A stretch of 64,000 nucleotides of DNA from Bradyrhizobium diazoefficiens. GTDB taxonomy: Bacteria; Pseudomonadota; Alphaproteobacteria; Rhizobiales; Xanthobacteraceae. A program made the translations under genes and the position numbers. The notes below the pieces were generated by a model. It had not been told where the DNA came from. It did not search any database and saw nothing but the letters and a program-made list of their open reading frames with translations. Shown here in pieces: positions 20,068 to 29,726 of this stretch (within the stretch, counting starts at the first letter, position 1; each line of letters begins with the position of its first letter). The stretch lies in assembly GCF_016612535.1 (NCBI RefSeq), contig NZ_JAENXS010000001.1, positions 2,133,501 through 2,197,500 of the forward strand. The letters run 5' to 3'.

Positions 20068-20156
20068 CTAACAAGAACCGTTCTCAAAATTGGTCCGATT
20101 CTTGCTTATCTTAGTCCTGCCCCGATGTACACGCCTTGACGAAACCGAAAAAAGGG

Positions 20157-21158
20157 CTAGAGGCGGAATTCCTCGCCAAGGTAAAGCCGGCGAACGTCGG
20201 GATCCGCGACGATCTCGTCCGGGCTCCCCTCGGTCAGGATTTCACCGGCATAGACGATATAGGCACGGTCGGTCAGGCCGAGCGTCTCGCGGACATTGTG
20301 GTCGGTGATCAGCACGCCGATGCCGCGATTGGTGAGATGGCGGACGAGGTCCTGAATGTCGCCGACCGCGATCGGATCGATGCCCGCGAAGGGCTCGTCG
20401 AGCAGCATGTAGTTCGGACGCGTCGCCAGCGCGCGCGCGATCTCGACGCGGCGGCGCTCGCCGCCGGACAGCGCGATCGACGGCGATTTCCGCAGGCGCG
20501 TGATGTTGAATTCGTCGAGCAGGGAGTCGAGCTGCTGCTCGCGCTTCTTGCGCGAGGGCTCGACCACTTCGAGCACGGCACGGATGTTCTGCTCGACGGT
20601 GAGGCCGCGGAAGATCGAGGCCTCCTGCGGCAGATAGCCGATGCCGAGCCGCGCGCGCTGATACATCGGCAGCTTGGTGACGTCGTGACCATCGAGCTCG
20701 ATCGCGCCGCGATCGGCCTTGATCAGGCCGGTGATCATGTAGAACACGGTGGTCTTGCCGGCGCCGTTCGGGCCGAGCAGGCCGACGGCTTCGCCGCGGC
20801 GCACATAGATGCTGACGCCGCGAACGACCTGGCGGCTGCCAAAACTCTTTTCCACGCTATGCACAGCCAGGAAGCCCGGCCGCCGCAGCAGCTGCGGTCC
20901 GCCCGCGCCGTTCGGTCTGGCTTTGGCAGCGGCTTTGGGTGGCTGAGGACCCGCCGGGCGCGACCGCGGCGGGGCCTCGACGCCGTACGGGTCGGAGGCC
21001 TGCATCGGCTGGTCACGGGCAATTGGCGGCGCGTCCCGGACCGGGTTCGCCACCAGGCCGCCGACGCTGTCACCGAGTGCAGTGATGTCCTGACGCGCAA
21101 ATCCTGGCCGGCCACGCTTGGCGGGGCGCCGACGGAACATGCTGAAGAGATCGACCAT
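20157..21158 (-). CDS. lptB: LPS export ABC transporter ATP-binding protein LptB, with long N-terminal extension
   Basis: ATPase that drives extraction of LPS from the inner membrane through LptFG. The ABC domain occupies about residues 95-333: Walker [13 protein letters not shown]-loop GYLPQEAS, signature [15 protein letters not shown], Walker [14 protein letters not shown], switch H in ITDHNVRET. Ahead of it are roughly 95 extra residues rich in Pro, Ala and Arg. Most LptB proteins are 240-270 residues, so this extension is unusual, though [12 protein letters not shown] is a plausible start. It lies between lptA and rpoN. Confidence 0.94.
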   Translation of the reverse strand: MVDLFSMFRRRPAKRGRPGFARQDITALGDSVGGLVANPVRDAPPIARDQPMQASDPYGVEAPPRSRPAGPQPPKAAAKARPNGAGGPQLLRRPGFLAVHSVEKSFGSRQVVRGVSIYVRRGEAVGLLGPNGAGKTTVFYMITGLIKADRGAIELDGHDVTKLPMYQRARLGIGYLPQEASIFRGLTVEQNIRAVLEVVEPSRKKREQQLDSLLDEFNITRLRKSPSIALSGGERRRVEIARALATRPNYMLLDEPFAGIDPIAVGDIQDLVRHLTNRGIGVLITDHNVRETLGLTDRAYIVYAGEILTEGSPDEIVADPDVRRLYLGEEFRL

Positions 21159-21378
21159 CCCCGCCTTCTAGCCTTTCACGGTCACCTGCACGGTGACCTG
21201 CACGGTGCTCGCCGGCCTCAGGATTCGCCGACGCAGCATGATTGAAGGGATATCTCATGCCCAGTGAAACACGCCCGAAAAGCGGCGGACCCCGCTTCGA
21301 AAGCCCTGCCCGCTAGATACAGTCTCGCCCGGCAAGCTTCAACCTCGGATCGGGAGCATTCGCATTAAGCTATTGAGT

Positions 21379-22131
21379 TTACTTCTGTTTACCTGAACCA
21401 GGCAATTGCAAGGGCGGAGCCGCCGTGCCAGGGGCGACCGGCGTCCCGCATTTGCCGTTGGCGCCGCCCTGGGTCTGGATGAACAGCCCCTGGACGCCCT
21501 TGCCGCTATCGGATTCCACCCGGGAGACGCCGGTGGTCATGTCGACCATGAGGCGGTCGCCGCGCAGCACGTTCTGGCACTGGGTCAGAACCACCTGCCC
21601 CCCCGCTCCGCCGAGCATGGTGATGAGATTGGTCTTGGTGTCGAAAACAGCGGTCTCGCCTGTGACCACCTGGTCCTTCTGGGTAACGACGACATTGCCG
21701 CGGGCTTCCAGCCGCTTGATCGAGGAGGCGCCGCCCGGTCCCGGCGTCGCCGACTGCATCGGCGCCGCCGCCTTCGCGCCTTTGGCTGGAGGCGCCTGCG
21801 GCGCGGCTTGCTTGTCGCTGCTCGATTCGTAGAACACCACCAGCGTCTTCGAGGTCATGGTGGTGTCGCCCTGGACGACCTTCACGTTGCTCTTCGCATC
21901 GCCGGAGAAGGTCGCCTCCTTTTTCTTGTCGCGCATCTCGAGCGAGGCGGCCTCGATCTGGATCGGTTGGTCGCGGTTCTGCGAAAATCCCTGCATCGCA
22001 TTCGGCACGCCCTGCGCCACACCTTGCGCAAACGCCGACGCCGTTGTGACTAGCGTGAGCCCCACAACGAGCGAAGCCGCGCGGAGGATGGCGCACCATT
22101 TGCTATCGCTGTGCGGAAAAAAATGAGCCAT
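21379..22131 (-). CDS. lptA: LPS transport periplasmic protein LptA (OstA-like)
   Basis: Periplasmic bridge protein that carries LPS between LptC and LptD. The product from ATG 22131 (MAHFFPHSDSKW) is 250 residues with a signal peptide ending near ASAFAQG. The OstA-like domain shows PIQIEAASLEMRDKKKEATFSGDA, then KRLEARGNVVVTQKDQVVTG and LITMLGGAGGQVVLTQCQNV. An Ala/Pro-rich low-complexity insertion (about residues 110-140) interrupts the jellyroll, an unusual feature. The upstream in-frame GTG 22140 would overlap lptC by 4 bases and is an alternative start. Confidence 0.9.
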   Translation of the reverse strand: MAHFFPHSDSKWCAILRAASLVVGLTLVTTASAFAQGVAQGVPNAMQGFSQNRDQPIQIEAASLEMRDKKKEATFSGDAKSNVKVVQGDTTMTSKTLVVFYESSSDKQAAPQAPPAKGAKAAAPMQSATPGPGGASSIKRLEARGNVVVTQKDQVVTGETAVFDTKTNLITMLGGAGGQVVLTQCQNVLRGDRLMVDMTTGVSRVESDSGKGVQGLFIQTQGGANGKCGTPVAPGTAAPPLQLPGSGKQK

Positions 22132-22136
22132 GAAAA

Positions 22137-22922
22137 TCACTTTGAGTTCGCAGACTTGTTCTTTGATTTCGTCGGCGGCGGCGGTGGTGCAGGCTGCTCG
22201 ACCGGCGCGGGCGTCGCGTCATCCGTGCTAATCTTGTCCAGATGCATCACCACATTGCCCTCGAAGCGGATGACGTCGCCGCCCTCCGTGATGCGCAGCC
22301 TCTCCGCAGTCAGCGTGCCGTTGGTCAGCTTGACGTCGACATGGTCATCCGAAGAGACCGTGCCCTTGTTCATGTCGACGAAAGCCGAATTCAGCCGCGC
22401 TTCATAGCCGGTCGAGGTGCGCAGGAAGACGTCCTTGTGCAGGTCGAGCTGCTGCTGCTTGTTGTCGAAGCGGCCGGTGCGGGCATCGAGGAACACGGTC
22501 GATTGATCTTCCATCAGCACCTTCGCGCGCAAATCATTGAGATCGACATGATCGGGATCGGTAATGTCCTGCGTCGCGGTCTTGGCCCAGAGCTCGTAGG
22601 GCCGCTGGTCCGGCGTGAAGCCCGACAGGTGCGGCGATTCCATCGTGATCTTGGTGCCCGTCACCACGAGAGTTCCGGAGTCGAGCTTCAGGGGAATCTT
22701 GAAGGGATTGAGGAAGGTCGAGACGACGACGATCGAGGCCATGGCCAGAATCACGGTCACCGGCACCGCGATGCGCAGAATTCGCACCAGGCGGCTGTGC
22801 CGCGCCGCGGTGGCAAACTTCGCCGCCAGCGCGGCATCGTAGGTTGGAAACTGGGCCGAGTTCACCGCTGCTCCGGGGGCATCGCTTGCCTGGTCAGAAG
22901 GCTCCAATCGAGGGCGCCCCAT
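22137..22922 (-). CDS. lptC: LPS export system protein LptC
   Basis: Bitopic inner-membrane protein that accepts LPS from LptBFG and passes it to LptA. The 261-residue product has a cytosolic N-terminus of about 45 residues, a single membrane anchor (IAVPVTVILAMASIVVVSTF) and a periplasmic jellyroll with GTKITMESPHLSGFTPDQRP and RITEGGDVIRFEGNVVMHLD. The tail is Pro- and Lys-rich. It starts the lptC-lptA-lptB-rpoN run and overlaps or abuts lptA. Confidence 0.9.
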   Translation of the reverse strand: MGRPRLEPSDQASDAPGAAVNSAQFPTYDAALAAKFATAARHSRLVRILRIAVPVTVILAMASIVVVSTFLNPFKIPLKLDSGTLVVTGTKITMESPHLSGFTPDQRPYELWAKTATQDITDPDHVDLNDLRAKVLMEDQSTVFLDARTGRFDNKQQQLDLHKDVFLRTSTGYEARLNSAFVDMNKGTVSSDDHVDVKLTNGTLTAERLRITEGGDVIRFEGNVVMHLDKISTDDATPAPVEQPAPPPPPTKSKNKSANSK

Positions 22923-23066
22923 TGTACCCGCGACCTCAGGAATATGCAGCCTTTGGAACAGGCACCCTTTGGATTAGACAGCCTTGGGCATATCAGCTTT
23001 CGACAGGCCCTTACGAAAGTGTCCGAAACGGGGCGGCAACGTTAAAGCTGGACATTCCCTAAGGGC

Positions 23067-23681
23067 TCAAGAGTGAGCGAAAATGTCCTCTTCCTCCCAG
23101 CCCTGGAGGTCGAGCAAAGCGCGGGTCGGCAGGAAGTCGAAACAGGCTTTTGCCAGCGCAGTGCGGCCTTCCCGGACCAGCATGGCGTCGAGCCGCTCGC
23201 GTAAGCCGTGCAGGTGCAGCACGTCGGAGGCGGCGTAGGCGAGCTGCGGCTCGGTCAGGCTGTCGGACCCCCAATCGCTCGATTGCTGCTGCTTGGAGAG
23301 ATCGACATTGAGCACCTCGCGCACGAGGTCCTTGAGGCCATGGCGGTCGGTATAGGTCCGGGTCAGGCGGGAGGCGATCTTGGTGCAGTAGATCGGCCCG
23401 GTCATCACCCCGAAAGTCTGGTAGAGCACCGCGACGTCGAAGCGCGCAAAATGGAAGATTTTGGTGATGGCGGGATTGGCCAGCAGCGCCTTCAGGTTCG
23501 GCGCGTCGGTGTGGCCCTTGGGGATTTGCACCACGTCGGCGCTGCCGTCGCCGGGCGAGAGCTGGACCACGCAGAGCCGGTCGCGATGCGGGTTCAGGCC
23601 CATGGTCTCGGTGTCGATCGCCACCGCTCCGGTGTAGCGGGTGAGATCAGGCAGGTCGCCGCGATGCAGGCGTACGGTCAT
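23067..23681 (-). CDS. rnd: Ribonuclease D-like 3'-5' exonuclease
   Basis: DEDDy exonuclease of 204 residues involved in RNA 3' end processing. Exo I is AIDTETMGLNPHRD (about residue 22), Exo II HFARFDVAVLYQTFG, and Exo III YAASDVLHLHGL, in the Y-x3-D form. It consists of the exonuclease domain alone, without the HRDC domains of E. coli RNase D, as is usual for this short alphaproteobacterial form. It lies 144 bases upstream of lptC on the same strand and may be a separate unit. Confidence 0.9.
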   Translation of the reverse strand: MTVRLHRGDLPDLTRYTGAVAIDTETMGLNPHRDRLCVVQLSPGDGSADVVQIPKGHTDAPNLKALLANPAITKIFHFARFDVAVLYQTFGVMTGPIYCTKIASRLTRTYTDRHGLKDLVREVLNVDLSKQQQSSDWGSDSLTEPQLAYAASDVLHLHGLRERLDAMLVREGRTALAKACFDFLPTRALLDLQGWEEEDIFAHS

Positions 23682-23727
23682 GGCGTTTCAAAACCTCGGG
23701 TCGAATCGGTCGCGTCGGTATCATAGG

Positions 23728-24430
23728 CTAATCGGATGGCCCGCGATGTATCCACTGCCGGGGGCCTGCGCAAGCGCCGGATGGGGACAAGACAGGCGTT
23801 GCCGCCAGCATGATGCAGACGATCGCCGCCACGGTGGTGCGGCTCGCGCCGTCCCGGAAGGCGTAGATGATGGGATCGTCGGGCATCTCGCGGCGGTGCG
23901 CGATCATCAGGGCCCGGCCGAACCAGTAGAGCAGCAGCGGCGCGAGCAGCCAGAGCATCCAGGGACGGCTGTAGAGCGGCTTGACCGCGGAGGACGACAC
24001 GTAGAGCGCGAACACCGTCACCGCATTCATGGCGCTCGCCGCCGCCATCGCGGCGATGATCTGCAGGTCGCTGATACGGTAATCGCGGTTGGAGGGATCG
24101 GCGAGACCTTCGTCCTGGCGCATGCTGAGCTCGCTGAAGCGCTTGATCAGCGCCAGCGAGGTGAGCACGAACAGCGAGAACACCATCAGTCATTCTGACA
24201 GCACGACGCCGGCCGCTACGGCGCCGGCGCCGATGCGCAGGGAATAGAGGCCGGCGGCGACGGCGAAAGTCCACAGCGCGGGGATTGCTAATAGCGCCGA
24301 CGAAATTTTGAGATCACCGGCCGCAAGCGCGCGATGGCGCTTGGTGGGATGCTCGCGGTCGGCGGCGAGATCGAACAGATCGTTCATCAGATAGGCGCCG
24401 GACGCACAGGCCGAGAACGCCAGGAACGAG
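23728..24430 (-). pseudogene. UbiA-type prenyltransferase pseudogene (Rv3806c/NoeC-like)
   Basis: The reading frame matches membrane UbiA transferases that move phosphoribose to polyprenyl phosphate. The Asp-rich motif LMNDLFDLAADREHPTKRHR is intact, as is the C-terminal half (LALIKRFSELSMRQDE). However TGA at 24192-24190 stops translation in LSE-stop-LMVFSLF, where relatives have Trp; the frame continues past it unbroken, so this is a nonsense change and not a frameshift. The N-terminal helix region is replaced by unrelated sequence, and a membrane segment before GLYSLRIGAG seems deleted. Gene is therefore decayed. Confidence 0.75.
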
Positions 24431-24594
24431 GGGCGGGAGGGACCGGCCGCCGGGCTGTTGCAGGGATCCCACAATCCGCCGCGCACTCGATATACCAGCG
24501 GAACTTGGCGCGCGCGGCCGTGGAAATCGTCCCGGCCCACCCTATGTGATGCCAGCCCCATTCACCACGAATCCAGTACCACGAACCAGGTGTC

Positions 24595-25866
24595 ATGACC
24601 GAACAGACGCTCGCCGCGCCTATCGACGATCAACAGCAACGCCAGCGCGGCTTTACGCGCTACCAGTCACTCCTCGTGGCGCTGCTCGCGTTCGCGCAAT
24701 TCTCGATCATCCTCGATTTCATCATCATGTCGCCGCTCGGCGCCATCCTGATGCCCTCGCTCGACATCACGGCCGGGCAATTCGGCGTCGCGGTGTCGGC
24801 CTATGCGTTCAGTGCCGGACTCTCGGGCATCCTGGCCGCCGGCTTTGCCGATCGCTTCGATCGCAAGCGCCTGCTGCTGTTCTTCTATGTCGGCTTCACG
24901 CTCGGCACCGCGCTCTGCGCCACGGCGCAGAATTATCACGTGCTGCTGCTCGGCCGGATCGTGACCGGATTGTTCGGCGGCGTGATCGGCTCGATCGTGC
25001 TCGCCATCGTCACCGATTTGTTCGCGCTGCATCTGCGCGGCCGCGTGATGGGCTTCGTGCAGACGGCGTTTGCCGCAAGCCAGGTGCTCGGCGTTCCGGC
25101 CGGCCTGTTTCTCGCCAACCACTGGAGCTGGCATGTCTGCTTCATTGCGATCGTCGGCCTGTCGATCATCGCGATCGCCATCATCGCCTTCGCCATGGAG
25201 CCGGTCGACGCGCATCTGAAATTGAAGTCAGACAGAAACCCGTTCCATCATCTCATCGCGACGATCGCGGAGCCGCGCTACACGCTGGCCTTCGCGGTCA
25301 CGACATTGCTGGCGACCGGCGGCTACATGCTGATGCCGTACTCCAGCGCCTTCACCGTGAACAATATCGGCATCGACATCGTGCATCTGCCGACGATCTA
25401 CCTCGTCTCCGGCCTGTTCAGCATCGTCACGGGGCCGCTGGTCGGCCGCGCCAGCGATGCCTTCGGCAAGTACCCGACCTTCGTGTTCGGCTGCGCGATG
25501 ACGATCGTCATGGTGCTGATCTACACCCATCTCGGCCACGTCTCGCTGGTGACCGCGATCATCGTCAACGTGCTGATGTTCGTCGGCATCTTCTCGCGCA
25601 TGATCCCGTCGCAGGCGCTGATATCGGCGATCCCCGACCCGAGCCAGCGCGGCGCGTTCAGCGCGGTCAGCGCCTCGCTCCAGCAGCTCTCCGGCGGGCT
25701 CGGCTCGGTGTTCGCCGCAGCGATCATCTCGCAGCAACCTGATGGTTCGCTGCTCCACTTCGACCGGATCGGCTATGTCGTCGTCACAACGACGATCATT
25801 ACGCTGGTCGCGATGTATTTCGTGCAGAAATCGGTGGTGGAGAGGGCGGGGAGGAGCGTCGTGTGA
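24595..25866 (+). CDS. MFS transporter
   Basis: Inner-membrane major facilitator of 423 residues with about 12 predicted helices, probably a proton-driven exporter of the DHA1 type. The loop 2-3 motif appears as GFADRFDRKRLLLFFYVGF (about residue 82), and helix 4-5 has LLLGRIVTGLFGGVIGSI. VPAGLFLANHWSWHVCFIA resembles motif C/D2 of drug/sugar exporters, and IPDPSQRGAFSAVSASLQQ lies in the second half. Substrate is not identifiable. It lies divergent from the UbiA pseudogene. Confidence 0.9.
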   Translation: MTEQTLAAPIDDQQQRQRGFTRYQSLLVALLAFAQFSIILDFIIMSPLGAILMPSLDITAGQFGVAVSAYAFSAGLSGILAAGFADRFDRKRLLLFFYVGFTLGTALCATAQNYHVLLLGRIVTGLFGGVIGSIVLAIVTDLFALHLRGRVMGFVQTAFAASQVLGVPAGLFLANHWSWHVCFIAIVGLSIIAIAIIAFAMEPVDAHLKLKSDRNPFHHLIATIAEPRYTLAFAVTTLLATGGYMLMPYSSAFTVNNIGIDIVHLPTIYLVSGLFSIVTGPLVGRASDAFGKYPTFVFGCAMTIVMVLIYTHLGHVSLVTAIIVNVLMFVGIFSRMIPSQALISAIPDPSQRGAFSAVSASLQQLSGGLGSVFAAAIISQQPDGSLLHFDRIGYVVVTTTIITLVAMYFVQKSVVERAGRSVV

Positions 25867-25962
25867 GGGGAGCGGCGGGGCCGGTTAGCCGGCCTTAGGC
25901 CGTCGTAACGGCGATCTCCACTGATCGGAAGCAGCCCGATTCGGGGACCAAATCCCGCAAAA

Positions 25963-26049
<87 letters not shown>

Positions 26050-26199
26050 ATGCCGTTTGGGGCACGGAGGCGGTTACTACGGTTCGGTGACGCGGTTGTC
26101 AATTCAAGCTTGGGTCGGGTTTGGGGATGCGGATTGCGCATTGCAAACCGGGCCGATACAAGCCTGATAACACGCACTCTCCTTGAGGAATCGACCCCC

Positions 26200-27165
26200 A
26201 TGGCATCGAATCTGGAAACTCTTGTCACGGTTTTCGGCGGATCGGGGTTTTTGGGCCGGAATGTCGTCCGTGCGCTGTGCAAGCGCGATTATCGCGTCCG
26301 GGTCGCGGTACGGCGGCCTGAACTGGCCGGATACCTCCAGCCCTCCGGCAAGGTCGGGCAGGTCCACACCGTCCAGGCCAATTTGCGCTATCCGGCCTCG
26401 GTCGAGGCGGCGGTGCGTGATTCGGACGTCATCATCAATCTGGTCGGCATCCTCGCCGAGGGCGGCGCGCAGACCTTCGACGCCGTGCAGGCCAAGGGCG
26501 CCGAGACCGTCGCCAAGGCGGCCGCCGCCGCTGGCGCCAGCCTGATCCATGTTTCGGCGATCGGCGCCGATGCCTCGTCGCCCTCGCGCTATGCCAGGGC
26601 CAAGGCGGCCGGCGAAGCTGCGGTGACGGCTTCCGTGCCGTCGGCCACGATCTTCCGCCCCTCGGTGATGTTCGGCCCCGAGGACCAGTTCACCAACCGC
26701 TTTGCCGCGCTGGCGCGGATGTCGCCGGTGCTGCCGCTGATCGGCGGCGAAACGAAGATGCAGCCGGTCTATGTCGGCGACGTCGCCACAGGGATCGCGG
26801 ATGCCGTCGACGGCAAGGCCAAGGCGGGCGCCACCTACGAGCTCGGCGGTCCGGAAGTGCTGACCATGCGCGAGATCATCGAGGCCATCGTCGCCATCGC
26901 CGACCGCAAGCCGATGCTGGTGCCGCTGTCGTTCGGCCTCGCCCGCCTCAAGGCCACCTTCCTGCAATTCGCCCCGGGCATGCTGAAGCTGACGCCGGAC
27001 CAGGTGACGCTGCTCGAGCGCAACAATGTCGTGTCGGATGCGGCCAAGGCCGCCGGCCTGACGCTCGAAGGTCTCGGTATCACAGCCGATTCGCTGGAAG
27101 CGATCGCTCCGCTATATCTCTGGCGCTTTCGCGCGGCCGGCCAGTTCCAGCGCAAGAGCGCGTAG
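26200..27165 (+). CDS. NDUFA9-like NAD(P)-binding protein (complex I accessory subunit family)
   Basis: Atypical SDR of 321 residues, related to the NDUFA9 accessory subunit of respiratory complex I. The start ATG 26200 (MASNLETLVTVFGGSGFLG) is preceded by GAGGA. The Rossmann motif is VFGGSGFLGRNVVRALCKR; VIINLVGILAEGGAQTFDAV and LIHVSAIGAD follow, with YARAKAAGEAAV in place of the classical YxxxK. MQPVYVGDVATGIADAV and GGPEVLTMREIIEAI are typical of the family. Binding of a structural NADPH rather than catalysis is the known role of mitochondrial relatives. Confidence 0.9.
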   Translation: MASNLETLVTVFGGSGFLGRNVVRALCKRDYRVRVAVRRPELAGYLQPSGKVGQVHTVQANLRYPASVEAAVRDSDVIINLVGILAEGGAQTFDAVQAKGAETVAKAAAAAGASLIHVSAIGADASSPSRYARAKAAGEAAVTASVPSATIFRPSVMFGPEDQFTNRFAALARMSPVLPLIGGETKMQPVYVGDVATGIADAVDGKAKAGATYELGGPEVLTMREIIEAIVAIADRKPMLVPLSFGLARLKATFLQFAPGMLKLTPDQVTLLERNNVVSDAAKAAGLTLEGLGITADSLEAIAPLYLWRFRAAGQFQRKSA

Positions 27166-27177
27166 GACATTCAAGCC

Positions 27178-27268
27178 GTCGTGGCCGGGCTTGACCCGGC
27201 CATCCACGTCTTTCTTAACGCGGGCGCCAAGAACGTGGATGCCCGGCACAAGGCCGGGCATGACGAGA
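27178..27268. repeat. Palindromic intergenic element
   Basis: Two arms, CGTGGCCGGGCTTGACCCGG...CATCCACGTC and its inverse GAACGTGGATGCCCGG...AAGGCCGGGCATGACGA, form a long imperfect hairpin after the NDUFA9-like gene. This design (GGCCGGGC...CATCCACG) is widespread in Bradyrhizobium intergenic regions. Confidence 0.7.
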
Positions 27269-27291
27269 CTGTAGTGCGAGCCGCGACGGCG

Positions 27292-27777
27292 TCAAAACTT
27301 CAGCTTCTTGGACACCGCCTCCGGGCAGCGTCTTGATGACGAGCATCACGAGGCGCCATTTGCCACTGACATAGATGACGTCGGTCTTCTTCTCGACCGC
27401 TGCGAGGATCGCATCGCCGACGACAGGCGCAGGCCGAGGATCAGCGATGGACCTTCGTAATTGGGGCGCATGATCGTGGTGGCGTGGGCGAGGTCGCTCT
27501 CGGCACTTGGCTGCACGCCCAGCAGGCCGATGATCGAGATGACGACGTCAGGCAACGCCGGAAGACTGCCGACAAAGCCATCGAACGAAGCGGTGTCGAG
27601 CACGTCGAATTTGTAGAGACTGGCCTCGATCTCGTAGCGCGCATGCAGATCGGCCGCGTCAGGTTCGAGCACAGCAACGTCGCGGCCGGCGAGGCCGACA
27701 TCGTATCCGGTCTTGGCAAAGGCGCGCGCCGCGGCGCGGCCGATATCGGAGGAGCCGCCGAGCACCAATAAGGTCTT
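27292..27777 (-). pseudogene. Decayed SDR (DprE2-like) pseudogene
   Basis: The frame opens with LLVLGGSSDIGRAAARAFAK and DVVISIIGLLGVQ, the N-terminal half of an SDR resembling decaprenylphosphoryl-keto-pentose reductase (DprE2). It reaches MRPNYEGPSLILGL, then jumps directly to a segment that in another frame reads AVEKKTDVIYVSGKWRLVML, the family's C-terminus. The central catalytic region with Ser and YxxxK is missing. An extra C near 27330 shifts the last residues out of frame (PEAVSKKLKF would follow if it were removed). Internal deletion plus frameshift: a relic. It lies 2.9 kb from the UbiA pseudogene. Confidence 0.7.
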
Positions 27778-27960
27778 GCGTGACGTTACGTCTTAAACCC
27801 CGTCAAACAGGCGTTGTGAAAGTTTCGAGCGGATGGTCCCAGCGAATGACCTGACCCGGTCGAAGGCGGTCATGGCGATGGTCCTGACCGCCTGCAGGCC
27901 ACCCGCTCCGGACACTGCCTGGCGCTCAAAAGCTGATCTTGCGTTGAAGAGCCGTGGAGT

Positions 27961-28047
27961 CGTAGCCCGGATGGAGCGAAGCGCAATCCGGGGCCGGGAT
28001 CGCTTCTGGCACGATCCCGGATTGCGCTGCGCTCCATCCGGGCTACG
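27961..28047. repeat. Perfect-arm palindromic intergenic element
   Basis: The left arm 27961-27992 (CGTAGCCCGGATGGAGCG...) and right arm 28016-28047 (...CGCTCCATCCGGGCTACG) are inverse copies over about 32 bases with one small difference. It lies 10 bases past the uppP stop and could end both transcripts. The motif is of the REP-like type common in Bradyrhizobium. Confidence 0.8.
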
Positions 28048-28057
28048 GGGCCAAAGG

Positions 28058-28864
28058 TTAATGGCCGAGCGCCAGTGCGATCAGGCCGAGGGTGCCGACG
28101 ATGACGCGCCACCAGGCGAACACCACGAAGCCGTGGCGGGTGACGTAGTCGAGGAACGCCTTCACCACGATAACAGCGGTGATGAACGACACCACGAAAC
28201 CGATCGCGACGATGCCCATGTGGTCCATCGTCATCTCGGCGCGGCTCTTGTAGAAGTCGTAGGCGAACGCGCCGATCATGGTTGGAATCGCGAGGAAGAA
28301 CGAGAACTCCGCCGCGGCGCGCTTGTCGGCGCCCAGAAACATCGCGGCGACGATGCTGGCGCCGGAGCGCGACACGCCCGGGATCATCGCGACGCACTGT
28401 GCGATGCCGATATAGAGATACATCAGCAGCGGAAATTTGGTGGCGTCATGCTCGCGCGCCTTGAGATCGAGCTTGTCGACCCACAGCAGGATGGCGCCGC
28501 CGACGATCAGCGAGAAGCAGACCACCCACGGATTGAACAGCATGGCCTTGATGTATTTGCCGGCAATGAGGCCGACGACCACCGCGGGCAGGAACGCGAC
28601 CAGCACGCCGATCACGAAACGGCGCGCATAGGCATCGCCGGTGAACATGCCGATCGCGACGTCCCACAATTTCTTGAAGTACAGCACGACGATCGCGAGA
28701 ATCGCACCGAGCTGGATCAGGACCGTAAACGAATCCCAGAAGGCGCCTTCGCCGAGGCCGAAGAAACGCTCCGCGAGCAGCAGGTGGCCGGTCGAGGAAA
28801 CGGGAAGGAACTCGGTCACACCCTCGATGATGCCGAGGATCACTGCCCGTATTGCATCTGACAT
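28058..28864 (-). CDS. uppP: Undecaprenyl-diphosphatase
   Basis: Integral membrane phosphatase that recycles undecaprenyl pyrophosphate for cell-wall synthesis and gives bacitracin resistance. The 268-residue product carries both family signatures: ILGIIEGVTEFLPVSSTGHL (residues 9-28, with the catalytic Glu) and MIPGVSRSGASIVAAMFLG (about 160). Eight predicted membrane segments and the final GTLGLIALAL fit BacA/UppP. The product is the expected length. A palindromic element lies directly downstream. Confidence 0.96.
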   Translation of the reverse strand: MSDAIRAVILGIIEGVTEFLPVSSTGHLLLAERFFGLGEGAFWDSFTVLIQLGAILAIVVLYFKKLWDVAIGMFTGDAYARRFVIGVLVAFLPAVVVGLIAGKYIKAMLFNPWVVCFSLIVGGAILLWVDKLDLKAREHDATKFPLLMYLYIGIAQCVAMIPGVSRSGASIVAAMFLGADKRAAAEFSFFLAIPTMIGAFAYDFYKSRAEMTMDHMGIVAIGFVVSFITAVIVVKAFLDYVTRHGFVVFAWWRVIVGTLGLIALALGH

Positions 28865-29033
28865 ATTTACGGTCCATTTCCGCTGGAAAAGCGGGGCTCT
28901 TCTCGCCTATTCGTCCTTCTCTCGCAATCGCAAAATGCGCCCTCCCGCCCTTGCCTCGCGGTTTTGAAGGACTAGTGTGGCGCCGCACAAATATTGATGG
29001 ATTCTTAAGCACCATCAAATAGTCAAAGGCTTC

Positions 29034-29726
29034 ATGTTTACGCTGTTTCATCATCCGTTCTGTCCGCATTCGCGCTTCATCCGTCTGATCGCGGGCGAAT
29101 ACGGGCTCGAACCGAAGCTGGTCGAAGAACGCAGCTGGGAACGGCGCGAGGCGTTTCTGCTGCTCAATGCGGCCGGCACGACGCCGGTCCTGGTGGACGA
29201 CGAACAGCCCCCGATCCCGGGCGCGGCCATCATCGCCGAATATGTCGACGAGGCTTACGGCGCCGAGATGGGACCCAAGCGCCTGATGCCGGAGGCGATC
29301 GCCGAGCGCGTCGAGGTGCGCCGGCTGATGGCATGGTTCAACGAAAAATTCTTCGAGGAAGTCTCCCACCCTCTCGTCACCGAACGCATCTACAAGCGCT
29401 TCATGAGCGAGGACAACGGCGGCGGTGCGCCCTCGGCCGACGTGATGCGCGCGGCGAAGGCCAATGTGCGCTATCATCTGGCCTATATCGGCTGGCTGGC
29501 GCAGACGCGCAACTTCCTCGCCGGCGACCGGCTCAGCTACGCGGATCTCGCCGCCGCGGCGCATCTCTCGGCGATCGACTATCTGGGCGACGTGCCATGG
29601 AGCGAGGACGACGCGGCAAAGGCGTGGTACGCGCGGGTGAAATCCCGCCCGTCGTTCCGCCCGCTGCTGAGCGAATGGCTGGCCGGCGTGCCGGCGTCGC
29701 GGACCTATGTGGACCTGGATTTCTGA
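29034..29726 (+). CDS. Glutathione S-transferase family protein
   Basis: A 230-residue two-domain GST. The N-terminal thioredoxin-like domain starts [18 protein letters not shown], with Cys in the position where beta/omega-like GSTs bind glutathione, and has [17 protein letters not shown] (the cis-Pro) and [10 protein letters not shown]. The helical C-terminal domain contains [20 protein letters not shown] with the conserved Asp of the N-capping box. The stop overlaps the queG start region, so the two are likely co-transcribed. Substrate is unknown. Confidence 0.9.
   Translation: MFTLFHHPFCPHSRFIRLIAGEYGLEPKLVEERSWERREAFLLLNAAGTTPVLVDDEQPPIPGAAIIAEYVDEAYGAEMGPKRLMPEAIAERVEVRRLMAWFNEKFFEEVSHPLVTERIYKRFMSEDNGGGAPSADVMRAAKANVRYHLAYIGWLAQTRNFLAGDRLSYADLAAAAHLSAIDYLGDVPWSEDDAAKAWYARVKSRPSFRPLLSEWLAGVPASRTYVDLDF

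Noticed and set aside
24187..24195. Selenocysteine at the UbiA TGA
   Set aside because: Relatives have Trp there, and no selenocysteine insertion hairpin is evident; other lesions show gene decay.
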